Assembly (NCBI GenBank): GCA_029933005.1
Contig: JAOZOY010000014.1
Location: 1-49,695 of the forward strand
Direction of reading: 5' to 3'
DNA from: Deltaproteobacteria bacterium
GTDB taxonomy: Bacteria; Desulfobacterota; Desulfobulbia; Desulfobulbales; SURF-16
Length of the DNA: 49,695 nucleotides
A model generated the notes under the pieces. It was not told where the DNA came from. It ran no database searches and saw only the letters and a list, made by a program, of their open reading frames with translations. Shown piece by piece: positions 18,156-28,732 of this stretch (within the stretch, counting starts at the first letter, position 1; each line of letters opens with the position of its first letter). A program made the position numbers and the translations under genes.

Positions 18156-20366
18156 TTAGCTTACCTTGCGCGTCGTGTTGCTGGCAAGCTTAACAATAAT
18201 ATCATTGGCCTGGCCAAGCCGTTCAATGATGGTTGAGAAAAGATGCTTGGCAACATCGGGATGTTTTTCAATAATTTCCATGATTTTATCTCCAGGAAAC
18301 CGCTTGACCGTACAACGACCCTTGGCAACAATGGAGGCTGACCTTTCTTCACCGGAAATGGCGGCCATTTCACCAAAGTAGTCATTGGGCTGATGGATTT
18401 CGGCAATTTTTTTACCGTCGACGATAACCATAACTCCGCCGAGGATCAACTGGAAGAAATCAATATCCGTGTTGCCCTGACGGATGATATAATCTCCGTC
18501 CTCGTATTTTTCCACATCCGGATTGACCAGATAGGCGGGCAGACTTTCCTTGGTAATCACTGTTTTTTTCAGGACCTCTTCAATGGAGATAACTCCTTGT
18601 GAGGCCTTGAGCAGAGCGGCATCCCGCAGGGGGGTCATGCCTTCCTGGATGGCAATTTTTCTGAGTTGGTCTTCCGGCACTTCAGCGCTGATGGCCTTGG
18701 CCACCTCCTCGGTGACCTCCATTAATTCAAACAGACCCACTCTGCCCTTGTGACCGTTTCCCCTGCATTTGGAGCAGCCTTTAGGACCATAAAGCTGCAG
18801 ATCAGGAATCTGCTGTTCGGAAAAACCCATTTCCAGCAGGCTGGACGTGTCAGGCAAATCAATCAGGGTTTTACAATGCGGACAGAGTCGCCTGCCAAGC
18901 CGCTGGGACTGTACCATGGTAATGGCTGAAGACAGCATAAAGGGCGGAATACCGATATCTACCAGACGACCGATGGTGGCCGCGCAATCATTGGTATGCA
19001 GGGTGGAAAGAACAAGATGGCCGGTCATAGCCGCCTTGATCGCAATTTCAGCAGTTTCTATATCGCGAATCTCACCCACCATGATGATGTCGGGATCCTG
19101 ACGCAGAAAGGCTTTCAAAGCGGCGGCAAAGGTCATACCCACTTCTTGATGGACATTAACCTGGTTAATGCCCTTAAAGTTAAATTCAACAGGATCTTCA
19201 GCAGTTAAAATTTTTATGGCATCATCATTTAATGAATTCAATACTGAATACAAGGTTACCGTCTTGCCGCTGCCGGTTGGGCCGGTCACCAGAAGCAACC
19301 CCTGGGGCTTGGCCACACATCTTTTAAGCATTTCAAATGTTTCAGGCTCAAATCCCAGCATGGTCAGATCAACGTTCAGAGAACTCTTGTCAAGAATACG
19401 CAGGACTATACTTTCGCCAAAGAGAGTTGGTAGGGAGGAGACGCGAAAATCCACCACTTTGCTCCGTCCCACCCGCATCTTAATCCTCCCGTCCTGGGGA
19501 ACCCTGCGCTCAGTAATATCAAGGGAGGCAAGAATTTTTAACCGTGAAGTCAGAGCATTTTTAATGGATAACGGCAGATTCATGGATTTATACAACGATC
19601 CATCCATCCTGTAACGAATCTGCAATGTCTTTTCATACGGTTCGACATGAATATCACTGACACCGTCTGTTACCGCCTTCACCAGAATACCGTTGACCAG
19701 CTTGATGATGGGAGCGTCCGAAGCCGCATACTGATCAGGCCCCTCTTCCTCATCCAGGGTCTCGATGGCCATATCATCAGCGGCCTCGGCAGCAAGAGAG
19801 CCAAAATCGTCGATGTTGGTTACTTCTTCTTCCTCTTCCTGCTCCTCGACATCAAGCAGTTCTTTATACTCTTCGTCACTGATTTGATAATATTTTCTAT
19901 AAGCCTCAATAATATCCTTCTGGGTGGCGACACAGACGGATAACCCTTTTTTGACTGCGGTCTGCAAACCTTCCACGGCAGAGGTATCGGTAGGTTCTGC
20001 CATGGCAACCTGCAGGGCTTTGCCTGTCATGCGCAAGGGCAGAGCCATGTACTTTTTTACAACGTCATAGGGAATGGCCTTGAAGACATCCGGACTGGGC
20101 GGTTCCTGGGAGATTTTAACCGCCGGAAAATTATAGGATCGACTGAGGACGTTTAGAATCGTGTCATCGTCAATATATTCGAGCTTAAGCAGAATACTGC
20201 CCAGACTCAGCTTGTTTTTTTTCTGTATGGATTGGGCATGTTCAAGCTGATTACTGGTGATTTGACCTTCCTTGCGAAGGATTTCACCGATTTTTAGCTT
20301 TCCGGCCCCGGACTGATCCTTGACGGATGCTTTTAAATTCGATTTTGCAGCAGCAGGATTTGGCAT
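18156..20366 (-). CDS. GspE/PilB-family secretion/pilus ATPase with C-terminal cyclic-nucleotide-binding domain
   Basis: 736 aa; T2SSE N-domain; Walker A LLLVTGPTGSGKTVTLYS; zinc motif CPHC...CSKC; C-terminal EDGDYIIRQGN...DYFGEMAAISGEERSASIVAKG typical of cNMP-binding domains. Confidence 0.93.
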   Translation of the reverse strand: MPNPAAAKSNLKASVKDQSGAGKLKIGEILRKEGQITSNQLEHAQSIQKKNKLSLGSILLKLEYIDDDTILNVLSRSYNFPAVKISQEPPSPDVFKAIPYDVVKKYMALPLRMTGKALQVAMAEPTDTSAVEGLQTAVKKGLSVCVATQKDIIEAYRKYYQISDEEYKELLDVEEQEEEEEVTNIDDFGSLAAEAADDMAIETLDEEEGPDQYAASDAPIIKLVNGILVKAVTDGVSDIHVEPYEKTLQIRYRMDGSLYKSMNLPLSIKNALTSRLKILASLDITERRVPQDGRIKMRVGRSKVVDFRVSSLPTLFGESIVLRILDKSSLNVDLTMLGFEPETFEMLKRCVAKPQGLLLVTGPTGSGKTVTLYSVLNSLNDDAIKILTAEDPVEFNFKGINQVNVHQEVGMTFAAALKAFLRQDPDIIMVGEIRDIETAEIAIKAAMTGHLVLSTLHTNDCAATIGRLVDIGIPPFMLSSAITMVQSQRLGRRLCPHCKTLIDLPDTSSLLEMGFSEQQIPDLQLYGPKGCSKCRGNGHKGRVGLFELMEVTEEVAKAISAEVPEDQLRKIAIQEGMTPLRDAALLKASQGVISIEEVLKKTVITKESLPAYLVNPDVEKYEDGDYIIRQGNTDIDFFQLILGGVMVIVDGKKIAEIHQPNDYFGEMAAISGEERSASIVAKGRCTVKRFPGDKIMEIIEKHPDVAKHLFSTIIERLGQANDIIVKLASNTTRKVS

Positions 20367-20563
20367 GAACGTGACTATTTTTTATTTTCAACAGGTTGGG
20401 CAGGGACAGATAACGAGCCTGCAGAATATTCGAAGTATCTGAGGGCAAAGGATAAAAAATATCTAAACCTTTCACCTTTAATCCTTATTTTTTAGTTTAG
20501 TGATATTGTCAGGTAATTTCAAATAAATAGTTATTTTCTTTTTAAATTTTTTTTACAAAAAAA

Positions 20564-20599
20564 ATACCCCTTGAAAATTTATATATTCTCAAGGGGTAT
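20564..20599 (-). terminator. Intrinsic terminator downstream of fhs
   Basis: 11-bp perfect inverted repeat ATACCCCTTGA/TCAAGGGGTAT followed on the minus strand by a T tract. Confidence 0.85.
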
Positions 20600-20657
20600 A
20601 AACTACAAATAAAAAAAAGAGACGAATTTTTTTTCAGCCAGGAAATTCTCCCTTTCT

Positions 20658-20680
20658 ATTCTGATTACTGACTTCTGATT
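20658..20680. repeat. CTGACTTCTGTC-family intergenic repeat, copy 2
   Basis: attctgattactgacttctgatt next to the fhs stop codon. Confidence 0.5.
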
Positions 20681-22444
20681 CTAGAATACGCCTTTAACCT
20701 TGCCGGTTTCGACATCAACGTCAACACGGCGGTAGGCCGGATCAGAAGCGGTACCCGGCATCAGGCTGATGGCACCGGCAACCGGCACAACAAATCCTGC
20801 TCCTTTATAGGTGAGGATATCCTGAATAGGCAGGGTCCAACCCTTAGGCACACCTTTGAGTTTCGGGTCGTGGGAAAGAGAAAGATGGGTTTTAACCATG
20901 CAGGTTCCCATTTCCTTCAGGTCCGGATCAGCCTCCATGCGTTTCAGCTTAACCCGGGCCTCGGGAGTATAGCTGACGCCGTCAGCTCCGTAAACCTCTT
21001 TGGCAATAAGTTCGATGCGCTGGGAAAGAGGGGTATCGAGTTCATAAAGAAACTTGAAATCATTGGGCTCTTCACAGGCATCCGTGACTGCGTCGGCAAA
21101 TTCAAGGGCACCGTCACCACCATGCTCCCAGTGGCGTGACAGGGCCACCCGGGCTCCGGCAGCCTCACCAATACGGCGGATGGCGTCAATTTCAGCATCA
21201 GTATCAGTGTAAAATGCATTAATGCAGACAACTGGATTAATACCGGCTTTTTTAACCGTTTCGATGTGATGAATCAGATTCTTGCAGCCTTCCTCAACCC
21301 AGCCGACATTTTCTGAATTATACTCTTCAGGCATGGGCTTACCCGGGATCGGAATCGGGGCGCCGCCATGGCATTTCAGGGCGCGGATTGTGGCAACAAT
21401 CACGGCGCAGTTGGGTTTGAGACCGCTATAGCGACATTTCAAGTTCCAAAATTTCTCAAAGCCGATGTCAGCGCCAAAGCCGCTCTCCGTGACGTTGTAA
21501 TCAGCCAGTTTCAGAGCTACCCGGTCAGCAATAACCGATGACTGGCCAATGGCGATATTGGCAAATGGTCCGGCATGTACCATAACAGGCTGGCCTTCCA
21601 GGGTCTGCAGCATGTTGGGATTCAGGGCCTCAACCATCCAGGCGGTCATGGCTCCGTCAACTTCCAGATCAGCGGTGGTGATGGGTTTGTCCTGCTTATT
21701 ATAAGCGACAACGATTTTGCCGATACGTTCGCGCATGTCTTTCAAGTCGGAGGCGACCGCAAGAATAGCCATAATTTCAGAACTGACCGCAATGGCGAAC
21801 TTGGACTGCATGGTAAACCCGTCCATTTTGCCGCCAAGACCGATGGTGATATTCCGCAGAGACTGGGCACAGAAATCCATGATCCAGCCGAACTCAACCT
21901 TTTTGGGATGAATATCGAGCCGTTTTAGATTCCGCAGGGCCAGTTGTTCATCGGTATAATTTGCCTCATGCTGCATACGGGCGGTAAGAGCCACCATGCC
22001 GAGGTTATGGGCATTCATGATGGCGTTAATGTCACCGGTGAGGCCCAGGGAAAACGGGGTCAGCGGAATACACTGGGCCAGACCGCCGCCAGCGGCACTG
22101 CCTTTGATATTCATGGTAGGGCCGCCGGAAGGCTGACGAATGGCACCGATAACACTCTTGTTACGCTTGCCGAGTCCTTGAACCAGCCCCATGGCGCATG
22201 TGCTTTTCCCTTCGCCAAGAGGAGTGGGTGAAATGGCCGTTACATCGACATATTTCCCATCCGGCTTGTCTTTAAGGCGCTCCATGATTTTCCGGTAATC
22301 AAGTTTTGCCACATAATGGCCATAGGGAAGGAGCTCTTCCTTTTCCAGGCCCAGGGCATCGCCCAATTCGTAAACTGTTTTCATCCGGGTTTCCGCATCA
22401 GCCGCGATTTCCCAATCAGCATGTTTGGTTGGATCAAGAGCCAT
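20681..22444 (-). CDS. fhs: Formate-tetrahydrofolate ligase
   Basis: 587 aa; [24 protein letters not shown] and [19 protein letters not shown] motifs. Confidence 0.97.
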   Translation of the reverse strand: MALDPTKHADWEIAADAETRMKTVYELGDALGLEKEELLPYGHYVAKLDYRKIMERLKDKPDGKYVDVTAISPTPLGEGKSTCAMGLVQGLGKRNKSVIGAIRQPSGGPTMNIKGSAAGGGLAQCIPLTPFSLGLTGDINAIMNAHNLGMVALTARMQHEANYTDEQLALRNLKRLDIHPKKVEFGWIMDFCAQSLRNITIGLGGKMDGFTMQSKFAIAVSSEIMAILAVASDLKDMRERIGKIVVAYNKQDKPITTADLEVDGAMTAWMVEALNPNMLQTLEGQPVMVHAGPFANIAIGQSSVIADRVALKLADYNVTESGFGADIGFEKFWNLKCRYSGLKPNCAVIVATIRALKCHGGAPIPIPGKPMPEEYNSENVGWVEEGCKNLIHHIETVKKAGINPVVCINAFYTDTDAEIDAIRRIGEAAGARVALSRHWEHGGDGALEFADAVTDACEEPNDFKFLYELDTPLSQRIELIAKEVYGADGVSYTPEARVKLKRMEADPDLKEMGTCMVKTHLSLSHDPKLKGVPKGWTLPIQDILTYKGAGFVVPVAGAISLMPGTASDPAYRRVDVDVETGKVKGVF

Positions 22445-22712
22445 TACTACCTCCTTATATTATTATTATAAAATAAAAATTATCCAGAAATCAGGATACA
22501 TAACCAATTACAAATATAAAAAAAGAACTATCTAATCGATAATTAAACTGAAAACAATCCGCAAAAATACTTAGTTGAACATGTCTGGCAAATTATTATG
22601 ACTTACGACAGGCGAACGTATGGGATTATGCACAAAACAGCGTAAGCTGCGATCTATTTAGTTGTCAGTAATTTCAAATGATTAAAGAGAATCTTTCCAA
22701 AGATAACAATGA

Positions 22713-23663
22713 TCAATCTTCAGCAAAAATATGGGAAAGAACAGCGGGAAATAATTTTTTAAATTCGGCAAGCAAAGGAATCATCACTTCACGCATGGAA
22801 GGATCAGCGCCTTTTGAGGTCCGCAATTTGAACATATGGACCCACTGCAGCAAATTGGCGTACACCATCAGTTCAGTTTTACAGGAGTTGGGCAGAACAG
22901 TCCGGGCAGCCTGGGGTGTTGAGGTCTCAAGCAGTTTTAGATAAATCCTTTCACTTTCGGCCATGGCCTCTTCCCAGAGACGGTATTCTTCACTGTCTTC
23001 TTTATAAAAAAGAGGTTTGATAAAGGTAAGCTGGTTGCCGAACTTATTTTCACTGTAGCGGCAATAGCGTTGACTTTCCTGGAGAAAGCCACAGGGCCGG
23101 TGGCGTACCATTTCATGGGTCACGGCTCGGTTGACGGTAAACGAGACCGCAACAAAACGATGTTTCGCCAGAAGATAGGCAGGCAGTTGTTCAATCTCAT
23201 CCAAGGGTATTTTTTCCACAGCCATCCCGCCTTGGCGGACAATGCCTTTTTCAGGAACAATATCCTCGAAAAAAAGAGGATGACGGGTATGCAGATAACC
23301 GGTTATCCCCTTCACGATTTTCAGATTTGGGTAGGCCTGGTACAGCTCCCGGAAGGCCCGGACCGAGCCGCTGATCAACATATATTTCTCAACTCTGTCT
23401 ATATGAAGATACTTTGGAAGTGCTCCACAAAATTTTGTTACATCAGCTTCACTACCAGGAGATACTTTTAGCGTTAAAATAGCCATTTCAGCAACAGAGT
23501 TGTGGCCATGCTTTAATATTCTTCGAATAAACGGCGGGGCTGAATCCTCTGTTATCTTATCCTCACTTTTATAACAGAGACGCCCACAACGTTCAATACG
23601 AACAGCAAGACTCTCCTGATCTAGATCATGCCGAATTTTAAATAACGGGGGAATAACAAGCAT
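22713..23663 (-). CDS. thyX: Flavin-dependent thymidylate synthase
   Basis: 316 aa; ThyX-like motif RHRPCGFLQESQRYCRY; HGHNSVAEMA. Confidence 0.9.
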   Translation of the reverse strand: MLVIPPLFKIRHDLDQESLAVRIERCGRLCYKSEDKITEDSAPPFIRRILKHGHNSVAEMAILTLKVSPGSEADVTKFCGALPKYLHIDRVEKYMLISGSVRAFRELYQAYPNLKIVKGITGYLHTRHPLFFEDIVPEKGIVRQGGMAVEKIPLDEIEQLPAYLLAKHRFVAVSFTVNRAVTHEMVRHRPCGFLQESQRYCRYSENKFGNQLTFIKPLFYKEDSEEYRLWEEAMAESERIYLKLLETSTPQAARTVLPNSCKTELMVYANLLQWVHMFKLRTSKGADPSMREVMIPLLAEFKKLFPAVLSHIFAED

Positions 23664-23755
23664 GACGTTTCCTCAGCCTCCCTTGGTGGGATAAAAAATT
23701 AAAAGTTAAAAGTTTTAAATTATGAATTTTGATATTTTCTCATCAGATCACTTCC

Positions 23756-24967
23756 TCAGCACTTACAGCCGGATCCACCAACGCGACCCTTATGGCTTGT
23801 TTTCCAGAAAGGTGACATTTCCCGCAGCTCGGCAATGATCGGCGGTAGTTTCTCTAAAATAAAATCAACTTCATCTTCTCGATTATAGACGCTCAGGCTG
23901 AAGCGAATGGAGCCGTGAGCGGCAGTGAAAGGAACTCCCATGGCCCGCAGGACATGGGAAGGTTCAAGGGAACCGGAGGTACAGGCCGATCCGGATGAGG
24001 CGCAGATATTAAACCGGTCAAGATGAAGCAGAATGGCTTCCCCCTCGACAAACTCAAAACTGACATTTGTCGTATTGGGCAGCCGCTCGGTTTTGTGTCC
24101 GTTTAAAATCGCATTGGGAATTTTTTCAAGCAGGCCGTTCTCCAGTTTATCACGCAATGCCCGGACCGTGGTATTTTCTGTATCGATATGTTTTGCCGCA
24201 AGCTCACAGGCTTTGCCAAGACCAATAGCCGATGTCACGTTTTCCGTTCCGCCCCGCCGGCCATGTTCCTGGTGACCGCCGATCAAAAAAGGATAAAAAG
24301 GTGTTCTCTTGCGAACATAGAGTACGCCGATTCCTTTTGCGGCATGGAGCTTATGGCCGGATAACGAAAGAAAATCCACCTCCACATCAGAAAGGTCAAT
24401 GGGAATTTTTCCCACGGCCTGGACCGCGTCGGTATGAAAAAGAATTCCACGGCTCCTGGCGATCTGCGCCATTTCCTTAATCGGGAAAATCACACCTGTT
24501 TCATTATTGGCCCACATGACGCTGATAATGGCTGTTTCATCAGTCAGGCTCGTCTCGTAACGCTTCAGGTCAAGTGTGCCGTCTTGCTCTACAGGAAGCT
24601 GGGTGACACGGTGTTTATGACCAGTCAGGGTATCGAGATTTTCGCATAAATTTTTAACTGCCGGATGTTCCACACGGGTGGTGACGATATGACGTTTTCC
24701 CGGATTAGCCTGGAGGCCGGAAAGAATGGCTGTTGAGTCACTTTCAGTGCCGCAGCTGGTAAAAATCAGTTCATCGGGAACGGCATTAAGCAACCGAGCG
24801 ATTTTCTCCCTGGCCTCGACAACCTTTCTGCCGACTTGCCCCCCAAAAGTGTGCATGCTGGAGGGATTGCCGTATAAATCAGAAAAATAGGGCAGCATGG
24901 TTTCCAGCACTTCGGGCGCTACCATGGTGGTAGCATTATTATCCATATAGATGATTTTGTCATTCAT
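23756..24967 (-). CDS. nifS: Cysteine desulfurase, NifS/IscS family
   Basis: IYMDNNATTMVAPEVLETMLPYF, PLP motif SLSGHKLHAAKGIGVLYVRK, SSGSACTSGSLEPSHVLRAMG. Start set at MNDKIIYMDNN (24967). Confidence 0.95.
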   Translation of the reverse strand: MNDKIIYMDNNATTMVAPEVLETMLPYFSDLYGNPSSMHTFGGQVGRKVVEAREKIARLLNAVPDELIFTSCGTESDSTAILSGLQANPGKRHIVTTRVEHPAVKNLCENLDTLTGHKHRVTQLPVEQDGTLDLKRYETSLTDETAIISVMWANNETGVIFPIKEMAQIARSRGILFHTDAVQAVGKIPIDLSDVEVDFLSLSGHKLHAAKGIGVLYVRKRTPFYPFLIGGHQEHGRRGGTENVTSAIGLGKACELAAKHIDTENTTVRALRDKLENGLLEKIPNAILNGHKTERLPNTTNVSFEFVEGEAILLHLDRFNICASSGSACTSGSLEPSHVLRAMGVPFTAAHGSIRFSLSVYNREDEVDFILEKLPPIIAELREMSPFWKTSHKGRVGGSGCKC

Positions 24968-24994
24968 GGGCGATTTATTCTCTCTTTTTTTATG

Positions 24995-25025
24995 TCTCCC
25001 GACTTCTGTCTCCTGACTTCTATTC
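24995..25025. repeat. CTGACTTCTGTC-family intergenic repeat, copy 3
   Basis: tctcccgacttctgtctcctgacttctattc between nifS start and nifU stop. Confidence 0.55.
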
Positions 25026-25859
25026 TTTATACTCTTCAACAATCAGAGTCTCCAGCACCTGTTCACGAAGCTTTTTCTCGACATATTCTTTCAAGGTGAT
25101 CTGTGACTTGGCACAGCTTACACAAGCGCCGCGCAGGGAGACCATGACAAAATCACCGTCCACATCCACCAGTTCAATATCGCCGCCATCTTTTTTCAAG
25201 GTTGGGCGAATTTCTCTTTTCAGAACTTCTTCGATTTTTTTGATCTTCTGGATGTTGGTCATCCGTTTAGGTCCACCCATTGGAATGCTTTGAAGTTTCG
25301 CTTCATGCCGAACTTCAGCAAGCAACTCCTCGATCCGCTCTTCACACTTGCCGCACCCTCCGCCGGCTTTGGTGAAATTTGTCACATCCTCCACCGTATG
25401 CAGATCACTTTCTTCGATGGCTCGCCGAATTTCAATGTCAGTCACACCAAAACACTCACAGACCACCTCTCCCTCGGCCATGGGCAGTTCGATACCTCGG
25501 TAGTTGGCAATGGCTGCTTCCAGGGCTTCTCGTCCCATCACCGAGCAATGCATTTTTTCTTTGGGCAGCCCTCCGAGATAGTTTGCAAGATCTTCGTTGG
25601 TTATCTTTTCAGCTTCCTCCAAAGTCAAGCCCTTGATCATTTCAGTCAATGCCGAGGAAGAAGCAATGGCGCTGGCGCAACCGAAGGTTTTGAACTGAGC
25701 GTCCTTGATGCGGCCGTCTTCACCGAGTTTAAAAGTCAACTTCAACGCATCGCCGCAGGCCAGGGAACCCACATCCCCTATCCCATCCGGATTCTCGATC
25801 TCACCGACATTGTGAGGATGAAGAAAATGCTGTTTAACCTTGTCCGTATACTCCCACAT
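25020..25859 (-). CDS. nifU: NifU iron-sulfur scaffold (IscU-like, BFD-like 2Fe-2S and Nfu domains)
   Basis: MWEYTDKVKQHFLHPHNVGEI...; central CxC/CxxC region CECFGVTDIEI...GGCGKCEERI; C-terminal Nfu CVSC motif. ATG at 25859 behind GGAG. Confidence 0.94.
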   Translation of the reverse strand: MWEYTDKVKQHFLHPHNVGEIENPDGIGDVGSLACGDALKLTFKLGEDGRIKDAQFKTFGCASAIASSSALTEMIKGLTLEEAEKITNEDLANYLGGLPKEKMHCSVMGREALEAAIANYRGIELPMAEGEVVCECFGVTDIEIRRAIEESDLHTVEDVTNFTKAGGGCGKCEERIEELLAEVRHEAKLQSIPMGGPKRMTNIQKIKKIEEVLKREIRPTLKKDGGDIELVDVDGDFVMVSLRGACVSCAKSQITLKEYVEKKLREQVLETLIVEEYKE

Positions 25860-25938
25860 GATATTATCAACTCCTGCCAAAAAAAGTGTCAGTCAGAAAA
25901 ATCAGCCAGATACAATCAAGCTCACAGTACTGGCTTAG

Positions 25939-25996
25939 GGTTCACTCAAAAATAAATTCACAGAATTGAGGTGTACATTTATTTTTTGAGTGAACC
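25939..25996. repeat. Long hairpin-forming inverted repeat between uvrC and nifU
   Basis: GGTTCACTCAAAAATAAAT / ATTTATTTTTTGAGTGAACC, about 19 bp with one bulge. Confidence 0.75.
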
Positions 25997-26140
25997 TCTA
26001 GAGAAAAAATCTCTTTTCCCTTATGCCATTACCCTTACACCTCCAAACCAATTCAGCTGATTCGGAAATTAATCAAAATTTTGAATAAATCTCTTATCAG
26101 AAACAAGATACCATAATTTTTTGATGCCTAAAAAGCAACA

Positions 26141-27958
26141 TTAATCATCAAAATAGGCCCTGATCTGCCTGGCCAGCTCAGGGCCGATCCCTTTTACATC
26201 TGCAAGTTCGGTAAGTGAGGCTTCTTTTATCCGTTTCAGGCTGCCCAGTTTTGCAAGCAGAATTTCTTTACGGCCCCGGCCAATACCTGGAATTTGATCC
26301 AACTCCGAATGTAACGTCTCCCTGCGTCGCCATTTTCGATGAAAAGTGATGCCATAGTGGTGGGACTCATCCCTCACCCGCATCAGAAAAAGAAGCAGGG
26401 GACTGTGGCCGGGCAGCAAAATGGGATTTTTCCGTCCTGGCCGGTAAAGTTTTTCCCCTTCGCTCTTTTTTTCCTTGGCAATGCCAACCAGATCAATCCT
26501 GGTCGACAGATCAAGGGAGGCCAGGACATTGACCGCCACGTTCAACTGACCCTTACCGCCATCCACCATGAGAAGATCAGGAAGATTGTTTTCCTCTTTT
26601 TTCCGCTTCAGATGCCGCTTCAGAACTTCGGCCATCATTCCGTAATCATCGGGCCCGTCCAGGGTTTTAATTTTGTAATGTCGATATTTTTTGCTGTCTT
26701 TTTCACCATTGAAAAAAGAAACCAGGGCGCCTACCGCCTTTTCACCGCCGATATTGGAAATATCAAGACATTCAATCCTGTCAGGACTTTTAGACAATCG
26801 AAGGGTGCTTTGCAGAATAGCTGAAAAATTCTGCCAGGACTCAAATTTCTTTTGCCGGTCGGCAAGAATCTGTTCGCCGTTTTTTTGTGCCATATTGATA
26901 AGTTTTTTCAAATTCCCGCGTTGAGGTACATGAAGCACGACTTTTCCTTTTTTCAGATCAGAAAATCGTTCCGTCAGCAGCTCTCTGTCATCAGGAGTAA
27001 AGGGAAGCAGGATTTCCCGTGGCACAGCATGATCATCAAAATAATATTGACTCAAAATATGGGCAAGAATTCGCCCATCATCACCAATGGGCTCATTGAC
27101 AAGAAATCCATGCTGTCCGCTCACCATCCCTTTACGGACATGGATTACGGCAACTGCGATGGAATTTTCTTTATGGACAAAACCAAAAATGTCCTGATTC
27201 CGGCGATGATCCGCGACCACGATCTGTTTTTCCAGGGTTTTTTCAAGGGCCTGAATCTGATCCCGGAACCCGGCTGCCTCCTCAAAATAAAGATTTTCCG
27301 CCGCCGCTTTCATTTGTTTCCGCAAATTTTGAAGTACTTTTTTCTTGCTCCCCTCAAGAACCATGATGATATTGTCAATCATGCCCTGGTATTTTTCTCG
27401 GTCCGGGTTTTCGCAACAGGGAGCAAGGCACTGGCCGATCTGGCGGTTCAGGCAGGGACGATTTCTTTTTTTTACATCTTTCCCCTTGCAGCGGCGCAGG
27501 GGAAAGAGTGAGTGGAGCAGTCTCAGGGTCTTCCACATGGCGGAAATCGACGAATAGGGGCCAAAGTAACGGGCTCCGTCCCTGATCCGCCGCCGGGCCA
27601 TCAGCAACCGGGGCCAGGCATCCCTGATCGTGACTTTGATCAGGGGATAATTTTTATCATCCCGAAGAATGACATTATATTTGGGCCGATATTTTTTGAT
27701 CAGCGAGGCCTCAAGAATGAGGGCTTCTTTTTCGGTATGGGTGAGAATTGACTCTATTAACACGACATGGGTGAGAAGTGCCATGGTCTTGCTCTGTTTT
27801 GCCGGAGCAGCTGCGTAAGAGGCCAGACGTTTCCTTAAGTCCCGGGCCTTTCCCACATAAAGAATCTTTCCATGGCTGTCCTTCATCTGGTACACACCTG
27901 GATGATGGGACACGGTTTGCAGAAATTCTTTTGTGAGAACAGAATGCTTTTTAGTCAT
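26141..27958 (-). CDS. uvrC: Excinuclease ABC subunit C
   Basis: GIY-YIG start HHPGVYQMKDSHGKILYVGKARDLRKRL; C-terminal HhH GIGRGRKEILL. Start set at MTKKHSVLTKE. Confidence 0.96.
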   Translation of the reverse strand: MTKKHSVLTKEFLQTVSHHPGVYQMKDSHGKILYVGKARDLRKRLASYAAAPAKQSKTMALLTHVVLIESILTHTEKEALILEASLIKKYRPKYNVILRDDKNYPLIKVTIRDAWPRLLMARRRIRDGARYFGPYSSISAMWKTLRLLHSLFPLRRCKGKDVKKRNRPCLNRQIGQCLAPCCENPDREKYQGMIDNIIMVLEGSKKKVLQNLRKQMKAAAENLYFEEAAGFRDQIQALEKTLEKQIVVADHRRNQDIFGFVHKENSIAVAVIHVRKGMVSGQHGFLVNEPIGDDGRILAHILSQYYFDDHAVPREILLPFTPDDRELLTERFSDLKKGKVVLHVPQRGNLKKLINMAQKNGEQILADRQKKFESWQNFSAILQSTLRLSKSPDRIECLDISNIGGEKAVGALVSFFNGEKDSKKYRHYKIKTLDGPDDYGMMAEVLKRHLKRKKEENNLPDLLMVDGGKGQLNVAVNVLASLDLSTRIDLVGIAKEKKSEGEKLYRPGRKNPILLPGHSPLLLFLMRVRDESHHYGITFHRKWRRRETLHSELDQIPGIGRGRKEILLAKLGSLKRIKEASLTELADVKGIGPELARQIRAYFDD

Positions 27959-28050
27959 TTCGTCTTGTAATTCCTTGCGTCTCCGGTCTGCAATGTTAAA
28001 ATGAAAATTATTTATTATTTTGTTTACATATTCTGCAAGGAGAAACCGAG

Positions 28051-28635
28051 ATGGAATCATTTGAAAATCTACTCGAATGCTCAACAAAAATCCATGGCCA
28101 TATCTGTGCCGGCCAGGTTATCGGGGTACGCATGTCCATGATTGGTCTGCGTGAAATAGATATCGATGACCCCAAAGGGACGCAGCGCAAGAGTTTGTAC
28201 GTATTAGTTGAAATCGATCGTTGCGCCACGGACGCCATCCAGAGTGTGACCGGCTGCAGTCTGGGGAAAAGAGCCCTGAAATGGCTTGATTACGGTATCA
28301 TGGCGGCGACTTTTGTCAATCTGACCACGGGCAAGGCGGTGCGGATCACATGCCGCGAAGAGTCCAGGGAACTGGCCAAGAAATATTCCCCGGATATAGA
28401 GGGGAAATACAAACAGCAGCTTGAGGCCTACCGGGTAATGCCCGAGGAGGAGTTATTTAAAATCGAACAGGTTAAAATAAATATCCCGCAATGCGATATG
28501 CCGGGCCGGCCTATGAAACGCGTCCAATGTGATGGATGCGGTGACTGGGTACAGGACTGCCGCGAGGTTGAGGTCGATGGAAAAACTTTGTGTCAAAGCT
28601 GTGCACATGGCAGGTATTATAGTGTCATTTCCTGA
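28051..28635 (+). CDS. FmdE-family protein with C-terminal zinc-finger-like CxxC motifs
   Basis: 194 aa; KIHGHICAGQVIGVRMSM, DRCATDAIQSVTGCSLGKRALKWLDYG; C-terminal CDGCGDW...CQSC. Confidence 0.88.
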   Translation: MESFENLLECSTKIHGHICAGQVIGVRMSMIGLREIDIDDPKGTQRKSLYVLVEIDRCATDAIQSVTGCSLGKRALKWLDYGIMAATFVNLTTGKAVRITCREESRELAKKYSPDIEGKYKQQLEAYRVMPEEELFKIEQVKINIPQCDMPGRPMKRVQCDGCGDWVQDCREVEVDGKTLCQSCAHGRYYSVIS

Positions 28636-28732
28636 TCATGACTACTGAAAGTTTACAGACATTCTCGGTGTCTCTGCAAACGCAACAAGAGACTTGTATA
28701 TAAATACTCAACTCTAAACTTGGCCATCATCC

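Noticed and set aside
23740-23760. TGA after GGSGCKC at the nifS end as another Sec codon
   Set aside because: Read-through adds only GSDLMRKYQNS, which does not extend a known domain; normal stop.
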